Source: Kingdonia uniflora | Lineage: Eukaryota > Streptophyta > Magnoliopsida > Ranunculales > Circaeasteraceae | Reading direction: 5' to 3' | Length of the DNA stretch: 64,000 nucleotides | NCBI GenBank assembly: GCA_014058105.1 | Contig: JACGCM010002535.1 | Span: forward strand, 2,046,001-2,110,000 | Shown: positions 13,322 to 23,920 of the stretch, one piece after another | Position numbering within the stretch: position 1 is the stretch's first letter | Layout: each line of letters opens with the position of its first letter | Translations under genes and position numbers: made by a program | The notes under the pieces: generated by a model | Database searches by the model: none | What the model saw: the letters and a program-made list of their open reading frames with translations, nothing else | Told to the model about the DNA's origin: nothing

Positions 13322-13925
13322 TGTAGGGACTTAACCCTCGTGCTATGGACACTTGATCTCATTTATACCTCGAGCTCCGGAAGACTCGATCTTTTTCAGT
13401 ACCAGACTCACGCATAAATAAATATGTTAGATACACGTCAATAGTTACACATCGACCACGAACTCAAGCAGGACGTGGGTCATCTACATCAAATGAACAC
13501 ATAACAAGTCAACTTACACCTGTGTCCCATGAGCTAGCAGTTACACACTCAACTGCACATGACTCTCACATTCAGGAGAACGTGTTCAAGCATAATGTCA
13601 AGCTGAGAGCAGAGTCTATATAATGGCAGAGCTCCTAAGGAAACATGGCGGTCAACAGATAATTCGATACATATAATTATCTGATCTTTAGCTGTCTAGT
13701 CTTAGATTAACTCTTGTAATCAGGTTATCTTTCTCTTTCTCAAGAAATAATACTACTTAAACAAAATCCTCCATTCGAGGTCGTGGCTTTTTTACCTATT
13801 CACAGGTTTTCCGTGTTAAATCTCCTGCGTCAAGTGTTATCCCTTATTTAATTCTTGCCATAGTAGTTCTTGTTGTAAGGATCGATTTCAAGCTATATCA
13901 TGCTTTGCAAAATCTAGTCCCTACA
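13322..13925 (+). repeat. 3' LTR of E1 (604 bp)
   Basis: It starts TGTAGGGAC and ends GTCCCTACA, a 9-bp terminal inverted repeat. It contains a TATA box at 13617-13624 (TATATAAT). Near its end it carries CGAGGTCGTGGCTTTTTTACC, closely matched in the LTRs of E4 and E8, so these are related families. The sequence after 13925 is the E2 integrase end. Confidence 0.9.
13617..13624 (+). promoter_or_regulatory. LTR core promoter TATA box, E1
   Basis: TATATAAT in GTCTATATAATGGC, in mid-LTR about 300 bases from either end, as expected for the U3/R promoter of a plant LTR. Confidence 0.6.
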
Positions 13926-13929
13926 CCTT

Positions 13930-14085
13930 ATGTCGTGTACGATAAAACTGACAAGGCTTCTTACTATCTAATGACAGAAGACGAAGAGCCTTTACAAAAT
14001 CTATGGAACACAATACAGGTGGTCTCTTATAACAAACCATATCCTCAACCTTGTATAACTGATGTAATACAGAATAACCAATAAA
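13930..14085 (+). pseudogene. Integrase C-terminal end of E2
   Basis: The + frame reads YDKTDKASYYLMTEDEEP and LQNLWNTIQVVSYN. E3 has DKTEKGSYYLMTEDEKP at 26030, and E5 has a related end near 48000. This tail follows the SH3-like part of Tat integrases. Everything upstream is displaced by the E1 insertion at 13925/13926. Confidence 0.8.
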
Positions 14086-14152
14086 CACTTTTTTTCCATC
14101 CATACTTTGTCTCCTGTTTTCTTTGAATTTCATGGTTTAACTTAGGTATCAT

Positions 14153-14860
14153 GTCAGCCTTCGACCCGACTGATACTTGGGGGTAACCGTGAGATTTTTT
14201 AATCCCCTAATTTTGAGCAAACTCGCGGGGCAAGAATGGTTGAAAGACCGGATCCTCGAGAATGTATTGGGAGCGAACAGTTATGCTTCGCTGTGGCTAA
14301 GGCCTTTGAAGTCCAGTCAATTTCCTTGTTTTTTTAAGTATTAGGTTAACCCTTCGACCCGACTAATACTAGGTGGCGACCTTGATATTTTAAACCTTCC
14401 CATTTCGAGCAAACTCGAGGAGCAAGGATGGTCGACAGACCGGACCCTCAAGGATGTATTCAGGGCGAACAAATATGTTTTGATCGAGCTCTGAAACTGT
14501 CAAAGTTCAGTCGATTACTTGGTTTACCCTAGGCATCATGTCCACCCTCGCCCCGGCAGATACTTGGAGGCAACCTTAAAATTTTCAAGTTTCCAACATC
14601 CGAGAAAACTCAAGGGGTGCGAATGGTCGAATGATCGGACCCTCGGGAATGCGTTGGAGGCACACACATACTGCTTTGCTGCGGCTTAGGCCTTCGAAGT
14701 CCAGTAAATTTTTGGGTTTCCTCTAGGTATCACATCCCCTCGGCCCGACTAATACGCGGGGGCGACCATAAAAATTTTTAAACTTCCAACATCATTGTGG
14801 CTTCGGCCTTCGATGTCCAGTAGATCATTCAGGGTTCGATTACTCTACAGTTATTCGACA
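14153..14860. repeat. E2 tandem repeats, ~192-195 bp, about 3.5 copies
   Basis: Units start with a variant of GTCAACCCTTCGACCCGACT near 14153, 14345, 14540 and 14733. Each also contains CGAGCAAACTCG and ends GGCCTTCGAAGTCCAGT. The last unit is internally shortened. The same repeat occurs at the same place in E3. Confidence 0.93.
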
Positions 14861-15238
14861 AAAAAGTACATGCAGATAGTATTATACAAGAATATCTGCA
14901 ATTCTATTAAGTGCACAGAAGATTCAAAGCGCCATCCATCAGAGAAACAATTGCATTACTACTCAAGTTAAGTCATCAAAGGTTCAAAACAAGCTAAGCC
15001 AACAGAATACGCATCAATATTTCAACAATCCAGAGTAATGCAAGGTCAGAGCAAGGTAAGTCAGTCAAAAAATTAGGAATCAATTCAAAAGTAGTTTAGA
15101 ATCAACTTTAGAAGTTCAACAGATAACAATAGTTTAAAGACATACCGATTTGAAAGACCAACTAAAAACATAGTTTAAAATATTATAACTCAACATCAAA
15201 TCAGTAAAGGAAAGCATGGAACCCCAACACGAAATACC
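14861..15238. other. E2 spacer between repeats and antisense gene
   Basis: AT-rich, with no ORF or repeat recognised. The corresponding spacer of E3 is 26871-27159. Confidence 0.5.
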
Positions 15239-17790
15239 TCATATCGGCGCGGCTACACCTTCTTCCTCCACTGGTCCCCCAATGCCAACACCCTCAGCTG
15301 CTTCAGTCGAACCGTCGACAAGTAAACTATCAACAGTTCCACTACTGGCCGTTCCATTAACAGAAATGTCCACACCACCTCCAGTACTTCCAGCCGCCTC
15401 ATCAACAACATCTGCTTCCCCTTCCTTCACAGCAAATCACCTCCATCAACAAGTTTTGGGGAAACAGGGAAGGGTTTCAGCGTATCGGGGTCATACCCCT
15501 TATCATCTATAAACATTTTCAACTTGACATTTACCTTACATTCATTATCATAATGCCGCTGGAAATTTTCCTTTTGTTTTGCTTTCTCCCTCTCTTTCAC
15601 CGCAAGCTTCGTCGACCACTCCCGCTCCTGCCTTGCCCGCTGAAGCTCAAGCCTCTCATCAGACGAGTCAGCAATCACCTCAAGATCTTGCCTCAACTTC
15701 TTGACTTTTGACAACAATGATGCCTCAGTCCCCAGAGAAAAATCCAGACTTTCTACTGCTTGTCGTAATTTCCCCTTTACTGACTTCATCGCCTTCTTGA
15801 ACGATCGCACCCAAGCCTCTGTCTGCTAGAATATTCAAGCAGTCAGTACCCCTCAAAACTTGAAGATCTTAAAAGAAAATCTCAGACTCTCACAAAAGAA
15901 ATTCATAAATAGTTACCTAAAACATATGCCTCTTTATCTCCTTTGAAGACTCATCTGGGTCGTCTTCGCAGAGCTCGACCATCGAAGCCTGTCTGGCAAC
16001 TGCTTTCTCCTGTCATTCAACCTCCATCATCTCTTCATCTTCATCTACTACATCATCCACCCCCAGTGCCCTACACCTTTTGCGCTGACCAACCTTCGAT
16101 TGCTACACCTTCGGGGCTTCGGGAATAACCCGACCCTTCCTTCTAAGTCTGAGTTGGCACCTGCCTCGGCCTCAATCTCGAAGCATCGCCAGCCACTTTG
16201 GGTACTGGCGCTGCTTGCTTCGACCCCCTCCACATTCTCGGAACATACTAAAAATTCCTTGGCAACTCTTCCCCTCCCATTTTTTTTTACCCTTCGAAAC
16301 ACCTTCACCTCTTTTTCTCTTCGATGCCTTCGACGTAACGGGTACGCTTTAAAACACGGAATCTACCTTTTTCCTCCTCTACCTCTTGAATCCAAGACTA
16401 TCAAAAGCAGAATTTACCCAATCCTCACTTGCTTCGAGCGAAGTATCAATATAGTTCCTCGGATTGTTCCAAGAAGAATTCTTCAGACCTGTAGAACAAA
16501 CAAGAATATAATCATCACCTATTCAAGACAAACATCAACAACAATCCTTTGACCATAAACTTACTTTGATTATACACCCTATGATGCAACTTATAAAGGT
16601 CATCATCCTCAAGATTCTCGTAGTTTCCCCGTACTATCAATAAATCTTTATTCCACCCTCGACCCGTCGAACACTGATAAAAGAACCAGGGCTTCTCTGG
16701 GTGACACTGGATGTGGTAGGTACCTGGAATTTGGCTTGCCTTCTTCGAGTAGAAGGCAATAATATTAAACCACTTAATCAAACCCTGACCTTCACCACTC
16801 AATTTTGCATTCATCCCCTCTATAGCCCCCATCATCTCATATAAATTTTTGCTCATTTGCACCGAGGCCACCTCCCAAAAATTCAGCACTTCTTTCACCA
16901 GCCTTCGAAGAGGAAGTTCCATTCCCAATCAAATCAGGCCTCTATAAGCCATTATCCCTTCCCCAGGGTCCGATTTGATAGTTAACCAAACTCAGAAATA
17001 CCTCCACCTTCGACAGCTCCAGCTTGGCAGCAAATCGATCTAATATAATCTTATCGCGTTCCGAAATGGCACCTTCGACCCTATCCGACTCAGTTGAATC
17101 CCCATAATCGTCACTCTGAACCCCTTCTCCCTTTCTACCACCAGAAGGCCCAACATCACTCTTTCCCCTCCCCCCCCCCCACACTGCCCTCTCCACCTCA
17201 CTATCCTCAGTTTCTATCATCCTACGACATCTCATAATCAGAACCTCCCCAGCCGGCATAACAATGGATAAAGGGGATTCGGTTATCACATCTAATACAT
17301 CAAAATCGCTACCCTCATCCATTGGAGCTGGACCCGAAATACTAGCTTCGAATGCTTTGATCCCTTCGTCTATCAGCCTCCGTCACAAAGCTTGACTGTT
17401 ATGCATTTTAGCTTACAGAAGAAGAGGCATGCAATTAGATTGATAAATTTGACAATTTTGTGTCCTTAACCCATATCCCATCTACCCCCTCGAGAAGATT
17501 TACACACACCCGAAACCTAGATCCTATACCCTATGCCTCCTTCAAAATACCCAAAATCCCATAATGGGTCAAAACCAAGATTTACCAAATCTCCTTATCT
17601 TCGAAGATAACCTCCAAAGCCTAATCCCAGAATGTCCTACTCACAGACTTAGAAGGGAAAACAAAATAAAAGCTGGTAGAGATCAAGTGACATACCTGTG
17701 TTAGAAGCACTATCCTCAAAATAGCAAGATCAACGCAACAACTGCAGTACCTATTCTGAAGTTCTAATGGCGTACGTTCTCTTCTCCTCA
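15239..17790 (-). pseudogene. E2 antisense 4-exon gene with Transposase_28-like domain
   Basis: Exon borders inferred by comparison with E3: exon 1 ends 17696, exon 2 17411-16565, exon 3 16488-15917, exon 4 15822-15239. Exon 2 carries the shared core, with LRRLVKEVLNFWEV and GRGWNKDLLIVRGNY, equivalent to the GR.WN..L..V.G signature of the E1, E4 and E5 genes. Exon 3 includes a stop-ridden basic stretch and an Asp/Glu-rich end. Exon 4 is coiled coil followed by a Gly/Val/Glu-rich tail ending GVAAPI. Breaks: a stop at the exon 2 start, a frameshift plus stop near 16950, stops in exon 3, and a frameshift near 15430. An 11-C run sits near 17171. Exon 1 is weakly supported. Confidence 0.7.
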
Positions 17791-17839
17791 CTCTCTTTGA
17801 TTTTTATTAGTAAATAGTATAGTGATTACTCTTCTCACA

Positions 17840-17850
17840 CTTATATACTC
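17840..17850 (-). promoter_or_regulatory. TATA box of the E2 antisense gene
   Basis: The minus strand reads GAGTATATAAG, upstream of exon 1. E3 has GGTATATATTATGG at the equivalent place (29721-29733). Confidence 0.5.
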
Positions 17851-18750
17851 TTTCGAAAAAACCAAAACCGCCTCGATTTTCTAACCACTATCATTACAAC
17901 GACCCCACTACCCCAACTTTTTATCTACAATGTGTTTTAACCGATTTACCCCTTATATCCCTCACGTGCGAACAACACACTCACTTCAACTTGCCTGCAA
18001 AAACTAAAGCTTCTTGAACTCTTTCACCCTTACTCGAAGCTAAACAATCAAATCCAAACAGTCAAATCATAACCTTTTCCGTAATACAAGCAAAAATCAT
18101 GATTATTTTTTGGCACACTGCCCCAGGCGCACGTACTGTCCTGACAGGCCAGCTGTCTGGTCTATCAGTACGGCCAATCACATCAAACATAACCTTCGAC
18201 ACACTCCTCAAATTCAAGTAATCAACCACTTCACGTCTTGAAGACTCATCAACAGATTGCCTCAAATTCGGCTTTCTAATATAACAACATTTGATCTGCA
18301 GCACATTCGTCAATTCAAAACCTCATGCCCCCTTTTCCCTTGACAGATCACATTCGACAAATCAAGCATTTATGCTTACAGACCCAACCATGTGCACCAA
18401 CACACCAATCTTTTCAGCTTCGACAGATAAAACTCCCACTTTCACAGAGTACAATTTTTTACTTCGACAATTCAAGTTTTATCTTCAAACAATCCAAACA
18501 CTATACTTCGACAGTTATATTATTAATTCGACAGCTCACGATACTACTTCATGAATTCAGATTATATTATCACTTTTAGTTTGATAATGCAAGTTATTAC
18601 CTATGAAGAACTAGAATATTACCACAACAGTACTTCCAAACAACAATTTTATTCAGAAAGACAAAACATATTACAAGCCTCATCAAAGAAAAGATCAAGG
18701 AAGCAGAACAGAGAAAAGCAAAAACAAAAACAACAAAAAGATAGAGGGCC
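17851..18750. other. E2 intergenic spacer with TTCGACA copies
   Basis: No credible gene. TTCGACA or a close variant recurs several times between about 18350 and 18540, as TTCGAC does less densely in the E3 counterpart near 30180-30270. ORFs here have no relatives in the other elements. Confidence 0.4.
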
Positions 18751-19062
18751 CTATTGATCAGTGGGATGTTCCTCTTCAACCACGGCTGCAGCATCTGCAT
18801 CCTCCTGGTGTACTATATCCTCCACAAAGCCTTCTAGAAGAGAAAACGGATGGTCGGGGAAAAGCCCCAGCATCTGCAGTATTCCCCACCAATAAGCAAT
18901 GGCAAGGATGGGTGCCCCGGGTTCCGGCTCAAAAAGATTTGGCATCTCATTATCAATATATTCCTCAATACAGAACTTCCGTTGAAGCCCCAATAAGGCC
19001 TCATGTATTCACCTTACCCTCACTGCCGCTTGGTCTTCATGAACGGGTATGTTTGCAACCAT
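18751..19062 (-). pseudogene. E2 small antisense ORF, first copy
   Basis: From the ATG at 19062 the frame reads 17 codons, meets a TGA, then continues LLGLQRKF and EMPNLFEPEPG to the stop. E3's copy at 30416-30754 reads through the same place without a stop, so the break is specific to E2. The shared part has PEPG or DPGEP, a YWW-(G/R)-(I/V)-LQ segment and an acidic tail (EDIVHQEDAD). It is paralogous to the second small ORF at 19689-20027. No known function. Confidence 0.6.
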
Positions 19063-19115
19063 CGTGATCCGAACAAATAAGAGAAGAGATGAAGAAACCC
19101 CCTCCACCATAGTTC

Positions 19116-19123
19116 CTTTTATA
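19116..19123 (-). promoter_or_regulatory. TATA box of the first E2 small ORF
   Basis: The minus strand reads AAGTATAAAAGG about 55 bases before the ATG at 19062. Confidence 0.55.
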
Positions 19124-19313
19124 CTTGGAGAACCAATCCCAACTTTCCCTCTTCCCCAGCCGCATTAATTGTGATCTTCAATTCCCAACCTTGAAAACTC
19201 AACAACCAACCTCTCCAACTTTCTGGACGTAACTGATTCATCTGTACCTTATTCCTGAGGACTTACAGTCGAGCAAACCCTCCAACATCGAGCATTCGAC
19301 TATCATTATACTT

Positions 19314-19457
19314 CGACCATCATTATACTTCGATCATATCATAACCTTCGATCATATAATAACCTTCGGTCATATCATTATACTTCGACCATCATTATAC
19401 TTCGATCATATCATAACCTTCAATCATATTATAACCTTCGGTCATATCATTATACTT
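19314..19457. repeat. Two 72-bp repeats built of ~19-bp TTCGA units
   Basis: CGACCATCATTATACTTCGA starts at 19314 and again at 19386, followed by the same string of CATAACCTTCGATCAT and TTCGGTCATATCATTA modules. Each 72-bp unit is itself made of shorter ~19-bp near-repeats. It lies in the spacer between the two small antisense ORFs; the rest of 19124-19688 holds nothing recognised. Confidence 0.9.
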
Positions 19458-19688
19458 CGATACCCTTTTTATCTACTATCAACAATTCGATGACATGCAT
19501 GTTCTAAGCGCGCCTATGCGACTATTCGTCTACATTATCAATCAGTCACAGTAACACATGTTTTCATAAAAAATTTCATCCATTCCATTATTCGATTAGC
19601 AAACAAGAATACATTGCTACAACTACCCCAATCAAAAGCCCCAACAAAAAAAGTAAAATAACAAGCAAAGATACAAATGTTCAGCATA

Positions 19689-20027
19689 TCAAATAGTAGC
19701 CCTATTTCCAAAAAGTCCGGCTCCACTCACTGCGCTCTGTTCCTCCATCTCTTCCTCTGTACAAACAAGACATTCGACCAAAGCCGACAAAAAGAGATAG
19801 CGCTTCGCCGCAGTAGTAAAATCATACTTCAGTCGGTCCCAAAGATAGGCGTAAGGCTTCCCATTAATGATCTCCCCAGTTTCTGCCTCCACTAGTTCGG
19901 GCATGTCCCAGTCCTCATCATGATACCCCAAGAACTTTATATGAAGTTCACCAGTCTACCGCCCTAGAGGACGGTCTCGGGCGAACCCCATCCTCTTCTG
20001 ATATCGTATGTTTGGTGCAGTATCCAT
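19689..20027 (-). pseudogene. E2 small antisense ORF, second copy
   Basis: A leader of 23 codons (MDTAPNIRYQKRMGFARDR, then a few residues) ends in TAG. The frame then continues as the main ORF with DMPELVEAETGEIINGKPY, YLWDRL, KRYLFLSALVECLV and an acidic segment. E3 has the same leader, a TAG at nearly the same place, and the same downstream protein (31338-31712). So this may be either an old inactivation or a leader ORF. It is paralogous to the first small ORF. Confidence 0.6.
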
Positions 20028-20262
20028 GAAGATTTCAAAACATGCAGAGGAAAAAGAGAATAATGCAAAGAAGTTTACTTAATATCCCTACAAAATAACC
20101 CATTCTTATAGCCTCACTTTATTTATTACCCTATAACCACCTATACCTCTTAATTACCCTCTTTTATTACTTACCCAAAAACCAACAGTCAAACCGCTCA
20201 GATTCCAAGGCCAAAGAGTTTTCTCAGCGAACGCCTCTCCACCTGGCTTTGAGACCCTTGCT

Positions 20263-20275
20263 GAGAGGGGGCGAA
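20263..20275 (+). promoter_or_regulatory. Polypurine tract of E2
   Basis: GAGAGGGGGCGAA directly precedes TG of the LTR; E3 has GAGAGGGGGCTAA at the same place. Confidence 0.85.
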
Positions 20276-21009
20276 TGTAGTAGCCTTCTCGCAGCCTTTG
20301 ACCCCCTCAGACACTCGAAGTCTACTTCACAGCCTACCCAAATATATCAAAGCCCTTTTCAATCCTCAAGACAAGCCTTCTAGATATCCCCTGTAGACAA
20401 AGCTTCGAATCCAAACAAGCCTCGAGAACGGACTAACACATCACAGCAGAAACCCTTCGAACATATTTGTACATGATCAAAATATGATGGGATAGGCAGC
20501 CAGTTCACCAGACAAGCCGGCGCAATTATTGGTCCTTACAGCTACAGTGACAGGCCCAACCAATGCGCTACAGTATAAAAGTACAGAGACACCTCTTACA
20601 ACTATTGCAATGAGAGTACAGGCATGTCCGGCGCCCATACCCTGCCGGGATATCCTGACAGTATTCATAAAATCTGACCCATACTTGGTGACTAAGCTTC
20701 CTATGGTTCTATAAATAGGAGAGATAGGGAGCCAAGGAGGGTTTAAAAAAATTCCCCCCAGACCCCTTGCAGTTTACCTTCGACCACTTTTTTAAGCCCA
20801 GCATTCGAACCTTCAATTACTCATCTGTAATATAATACTTCTTAAAACTTCTCATAAGAGCTCGTAGAGTGTCACATTCAGGCCTCTACGCAAGTATTTG
20901 TCTCTAGTTTGTTCATAATTTGGATCATTTTACTTGTATTATTTTGATAGGAGCTCAACCCCGTGTTGTAAGAGCCAACTTCCCCTCTAAAAGAAGTTAG
21001 GTCCCTACA
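20276..21009 (+). repeat. LTR between E2 and E3 (734 bp)
   Basis: It starts TGTAGTAGCC, ends AGGTCCCTACA, and has a TATA box at 20710-20717 (CTATAAATAGGA). The polypurine tract on its left makes it the 3' LTR of E2. It is homologous along its length to the E3 3' LTR at 31955-32682 but well diverged. E3 gag follows about 400 bases to the right, so it also stands where the E3 5' LTR should be. No clear primer-binding site follows it. Confidence 0.88.
20710..20717 (+). promoter_or_regulatory. LTR TATA box, E2/E3 junction
   Basis: TATAAATA within TTCTATAAATAGGAGAGA, shared with the E3 3' LTR at 32391-32398. Confidence 0.65.
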
Positions 21010-21399
21010 GTCGCGTGCGTCTGCCTGCGCTTGACTGGGGACCCTACCACATTTGGAAGTACCCCCAGTCTATCTTGGAGCCAAGGATACTCCACCCACT
21101 GTTCCCCCTACTGGCTCCATCCATCTTGGCATCCACCCCACGGAGGACTCCTCTAATTCTACTAGCTCCAACAGATACCCTAAATGTCACCCTGCGTGAG
21201 AACGCCTTAGGGAATGCAGCACCGAGCATACGCCGAATACTCGTCCTCATCGCCCTCGAACCCATCGATCCCCCATCATCCTGCCTATCGTGCACAGCTG
21301 GACCTCGACTAAAAAATCTACCCTACTATCCGCATCAGTATGAGCTAAACACAAAACTCATGGAGTCGGTTAAACAATCCCCTCTGCCCCAAACTCCTC

Positions 21400-22350
21400 C
21401 CTATCGAGGTGCCTCCAAATTTTTGAGCCCCCAAAATCAGTAAATATTGGAACACCAATCCTCAATCCCACATTCTCGAATTTTGAAATGCTCTAAGCCT
21501 TTACTCTACGGCTGACCACCTGATGTATTAACTTTTCCTCACCAGCCTCACAGATAACCCTCTTCGGTGGTATCATAACCTTCCTAATGGCTCGATTCAA
21601 AGCTTTGAGCAACTATCTTGTCTCTTCATTGCCCAATTCGCCTTCAACAAGGACCGTAAAGTTTGAGTCGATACCCTCTTCAATTTTAGAAAATCGCCCA
21701 GTAAAACCCTTGAGGCCTTCACCAATAGGTTCCTCGATGAGTCGCGCAAAGTTGAAAATCTCGACTGCTCGAATGCCGTACTCGCATATTCAAATGCTTT
21801 GTCAGATAATGGCCGTGTCAAAGAGTGCCTGGTCAAACACAAGCTGCAAACCCTCGAGGAGATGCTCTCAAAAGTCAATGGGTATATCGACCTTGAGCAC
21901 CTCCGTGAATCATATAAACAGGGGCAGCCTTTGACCACCAATCCAAGTAAACCTTAACAAGGCCCACCTTCTACTCCTACAACCCTGATCGCTCCTATCT
22001 CGCAGGAGACTGAGAGCCATAAATGTCCCCACACTGACGACACTGCCAAAGCTTTCAAAAACGACCAAAACCAGTCTTCCTCAAACTTACGGCCCCTGTA
22101 AGCACCCTTCTGCCACAGATCCAGGCAGATCCCATATGGGGTATCCCTTTCCCCATCGAGGTCAAACTAGGCAATCCTTATTGCGCCAACCACAAGTGTA
22201 ACTGTCACCATACCAGCAAATACTTCGCCTTACAGCGTTCTCTCGAGATAATTCTCAAGGTGGGTCATCTACATAAGTACGTTGCCGACCTACCTAGCTA
22301 CCTCGACGGGTCGTACCTCAAACCTCAACTTGCCCCTACTACCAACCCAG
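21400..22350 (+). pseudogene. gag of E3
   Basis: Capsid-type retrotransposon gag. Conserved pieces in order are APKISKY near 21420, SLTDNPLRWYHNLPNGSI near 21545, FIAQFAFNKDRKV, SKTLEAFTNRF and an acidic helix region to about 21950. A Cys/His stretch follows at 22175-22230 (YCANHKCNCHHTSKY), where the usual last Cys is Tyr, then the GHLHKYV segment. Several stops, including one after KDRKV, and frame changes make it inactive. Gag would form the particle around the RNA. Confidence 0.8.
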
Positions 22351-22479
22351 CTGAAGTACATATCTACCAAGTTCATTTCATCAAAGTAAATAATAACGAC
22401 AATTACTGTTCCAAGAGCAAACGCAAGCGTATCGAAGAATGGTATAAACTCACTTACTAGGTGAAACTACCCGCCCTTT

Positions 22480-22990
22480 TGCCAGAGTCTAGCCAATGGC
22501 CTCAACCCGAGGGTATCTTATTTATCGACTGTGATACATCTCATGTTCATTTTCCCCATTCCGTCCCTTTAATCATAATGATTAAAGTCGAACACCTTGT
22601 CCTCCACACCATGCTTATCGATATAAGAAGTACAGCCGATGTACTTTTCTGTCAAACCGTTTAAGCTATGAACAAAATAGACCTCATAACTGCCGCCAAT
22701 GTGGAACTGAAAGCTTTTAATGGGGCTACCGAAGTTGTCGTTGGTCGAATCCACCTTCATATTACTACTGGCCCAGTTACATTTTAAACCAGTTTTCTTG
22801 TCATCGACAAACAATCTGAGTATCTCGGTATTCTTGGGCGCGACTGAATCTACGCCATGCGTGCCATACCTTTGACTTATCATCAGACCCTTCATTTCAA
22901 TACCCTCTGTTGAATGTGGAACTTGAAAGGTTCTCAACATCTCGCCCGTTCATGTGAGCATCCGAAGATTAATCAAACTGGGAAACTCGT
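22480..22990 (+). pseudogene. Aspartic protease domain of E3
   Basis: Retropepsin-like domain between gag and RT. The active-site region reads LIDIRSTADVLF (Asp codon at 22620) where Tat proteases usually have LVD-[ST]-G-SSADVLF, so the Gly is Arg. The C-terminal ILGRD motif is at 22832-22847. Stops interrupt the frame after FCQTV and again later. It would cleave the polyprotein if intact. Confidence 0.8.
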
Positions 22991-22999
22991 CTAACTACC

Positions 23000-23915
23000 A
23001 TAACAATCACTGTCTCCCTCTATCCCTGTACCTTCGACACCTGCCATCTCACCCATCGAACCCACTGTTTATATTGAACTTGACGGTCCTAGTCGAGGTA
23101 CATTTATCGAAACCTTTCTAGATGAGGCCGAGTGCCTCGAACTCACCGACTTCCTTCGAACAAACAAAGATGTCTTCGCATGGACATTTTAGGAGATGCC
23201 TGGTGTCGACCACAGTTTAGCCTGTCATCGCCTCAGCCTCATCCCTCACTCCACTGCAGTAAAATAGAAAAAGCATACCTTGGCACCAAGACTTCGTGAG
23301 GCTGTAAACCTCGAAGTTGACAAACTTATAGCCGCGAGTTTCATCAGAGAAGTCAAGCATGATTATTGGATATCCAATACTGTTGCAGTTCCTAAAAAGA
23401 GCGGCAAGATAAGAATCTGCGTCAACTTTACAAACCTCAACAAACACACACCGAAGGACAGCTTCACCCTCCCAATCATTTCAGTACTCCTCGATGCCAC
23501 TGCTGGACATGAGTGCCTATCGATGATGGACGCGGCCTTGGGATAAAATCAGGTACCCCTCCTCCCTGAGGATCAACTTAAAACTTCTTCTATCACTGAA
23601 CAAGGCCTTACTATTTTAATGTCATGCCCTTTGCCCTCAAAAATGTGAGTGCCACCTACCAACGCCAGGTTACAACCATGTTCAAACCCTTGTTTGGCAA
23701 GTTGGACAAAGTTTACATCGACGACATGTTATGCAAGTGCCTCCAAAAATAGACCCATATCCAGGACCTAACCGAAGTCTTTTCGATACTTCGAGCATAC
23801 AACATGAAACTTAACCTAGGCAAATACCAGCTTGGTGCTTTGTCTGACAAATTTCTAGACCACCACATATGCAAATAAGGTATCGAGATTAACCCTGTCC
23901 ATATCCAAACCCTCA
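23000..23915 (+). pseudogene. Reverse transcriptase domain of E3
   Basis: Fingers region ASFIREVKHDYWISNTV and VPKKSGKIRICVNF near 23330-23430, then TPKDSFTLP, LSMMDAALG, and the catalytic VYIDDM at 23711-23728 with both Asp residues kept. Next is LNLGKYQLGA near 23810. Stops occur in the linker at 23190, after VK near 23267, after ALG near 23545 and before the thumb, with at least one frameshift near 23580-23620. It is clearly Ty3/gypsy, not copia, by motif order. Confidence 0.9.
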
Positions 23916-23920
23916 TCGAC

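Larger units (their letters stand above)
1..13925 (+). mobile_element. E1: 3' part of a Tat-type Ty3/gypsy LTR retrotransposon
   Basis: Orientation is set by a polypurine tract at 13311-13320 directly before an LTR that starts TGTAGGGAC and ends GTCCCTACA. From left to right it holds a 155-bp tandem array, an antisense spliced gene, a small antisense ORF, an untranslated stretch, polypurine tract and 3' LTR. This order (pol, repeats, antisense ORFs, LTR) is known for the plant Tat lineage (Ogre, Retand and relatives). Pol and the 5' LTR lie left of the window. The right end joins directly to the integrase C-terminus of E2, so E1 is a younger insertion nested in E2. The target-site duplication cannot be tested because the left end is not seen. 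Confidence 0.85.
13926..21009 (+). mobile_element. E2: 3' part of a Tat-type retrotransposon, interrupted by E1
   Basis: It begins inside the integrase C-terminus, where it aligns with E3 from about 26018, and then follows the same order as E3: ~195-bp repeats, 4-exon antisense gene, two small antisense ORFs, polypurine tract, LTR. The missing upstream part should lie left of E1 outside the window. E2 and E3 are the same subfamily but clearly diverged, so they are not recent duplicates. Confidence 0.85.

Noticed and set aside
13921..14133. Minus-strand ORF at the E1/E2 border
   Set aside because: Mirror frame of the integrase C-terminus on +, which matches E3 and E5.
15216..16552. Plus-strand ORFs at 15216-15512 and 16100-16552 in E2
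   Set aside because: Low-complexity mirror frames of antisense exons 3 and 4; not kept in E3.
18062..18800. Several ORFs in the E2 spacer
   Set aside because: No counterpart in the matching E3 spacer; probably chance.
20477..20714. ORFs on both strands inside the E2 LTR
   Set aside because: They lie in LTR sequence and are not kept in the homologous E3 LTR.
21051..21067. Possible primer-binding site ATTTGGAAGTACCCCC for E3
   Set aside because: Only TTTGG matches the E4 site and it lies 41 bases after the LTR end, whereas these sites normally follow directly.
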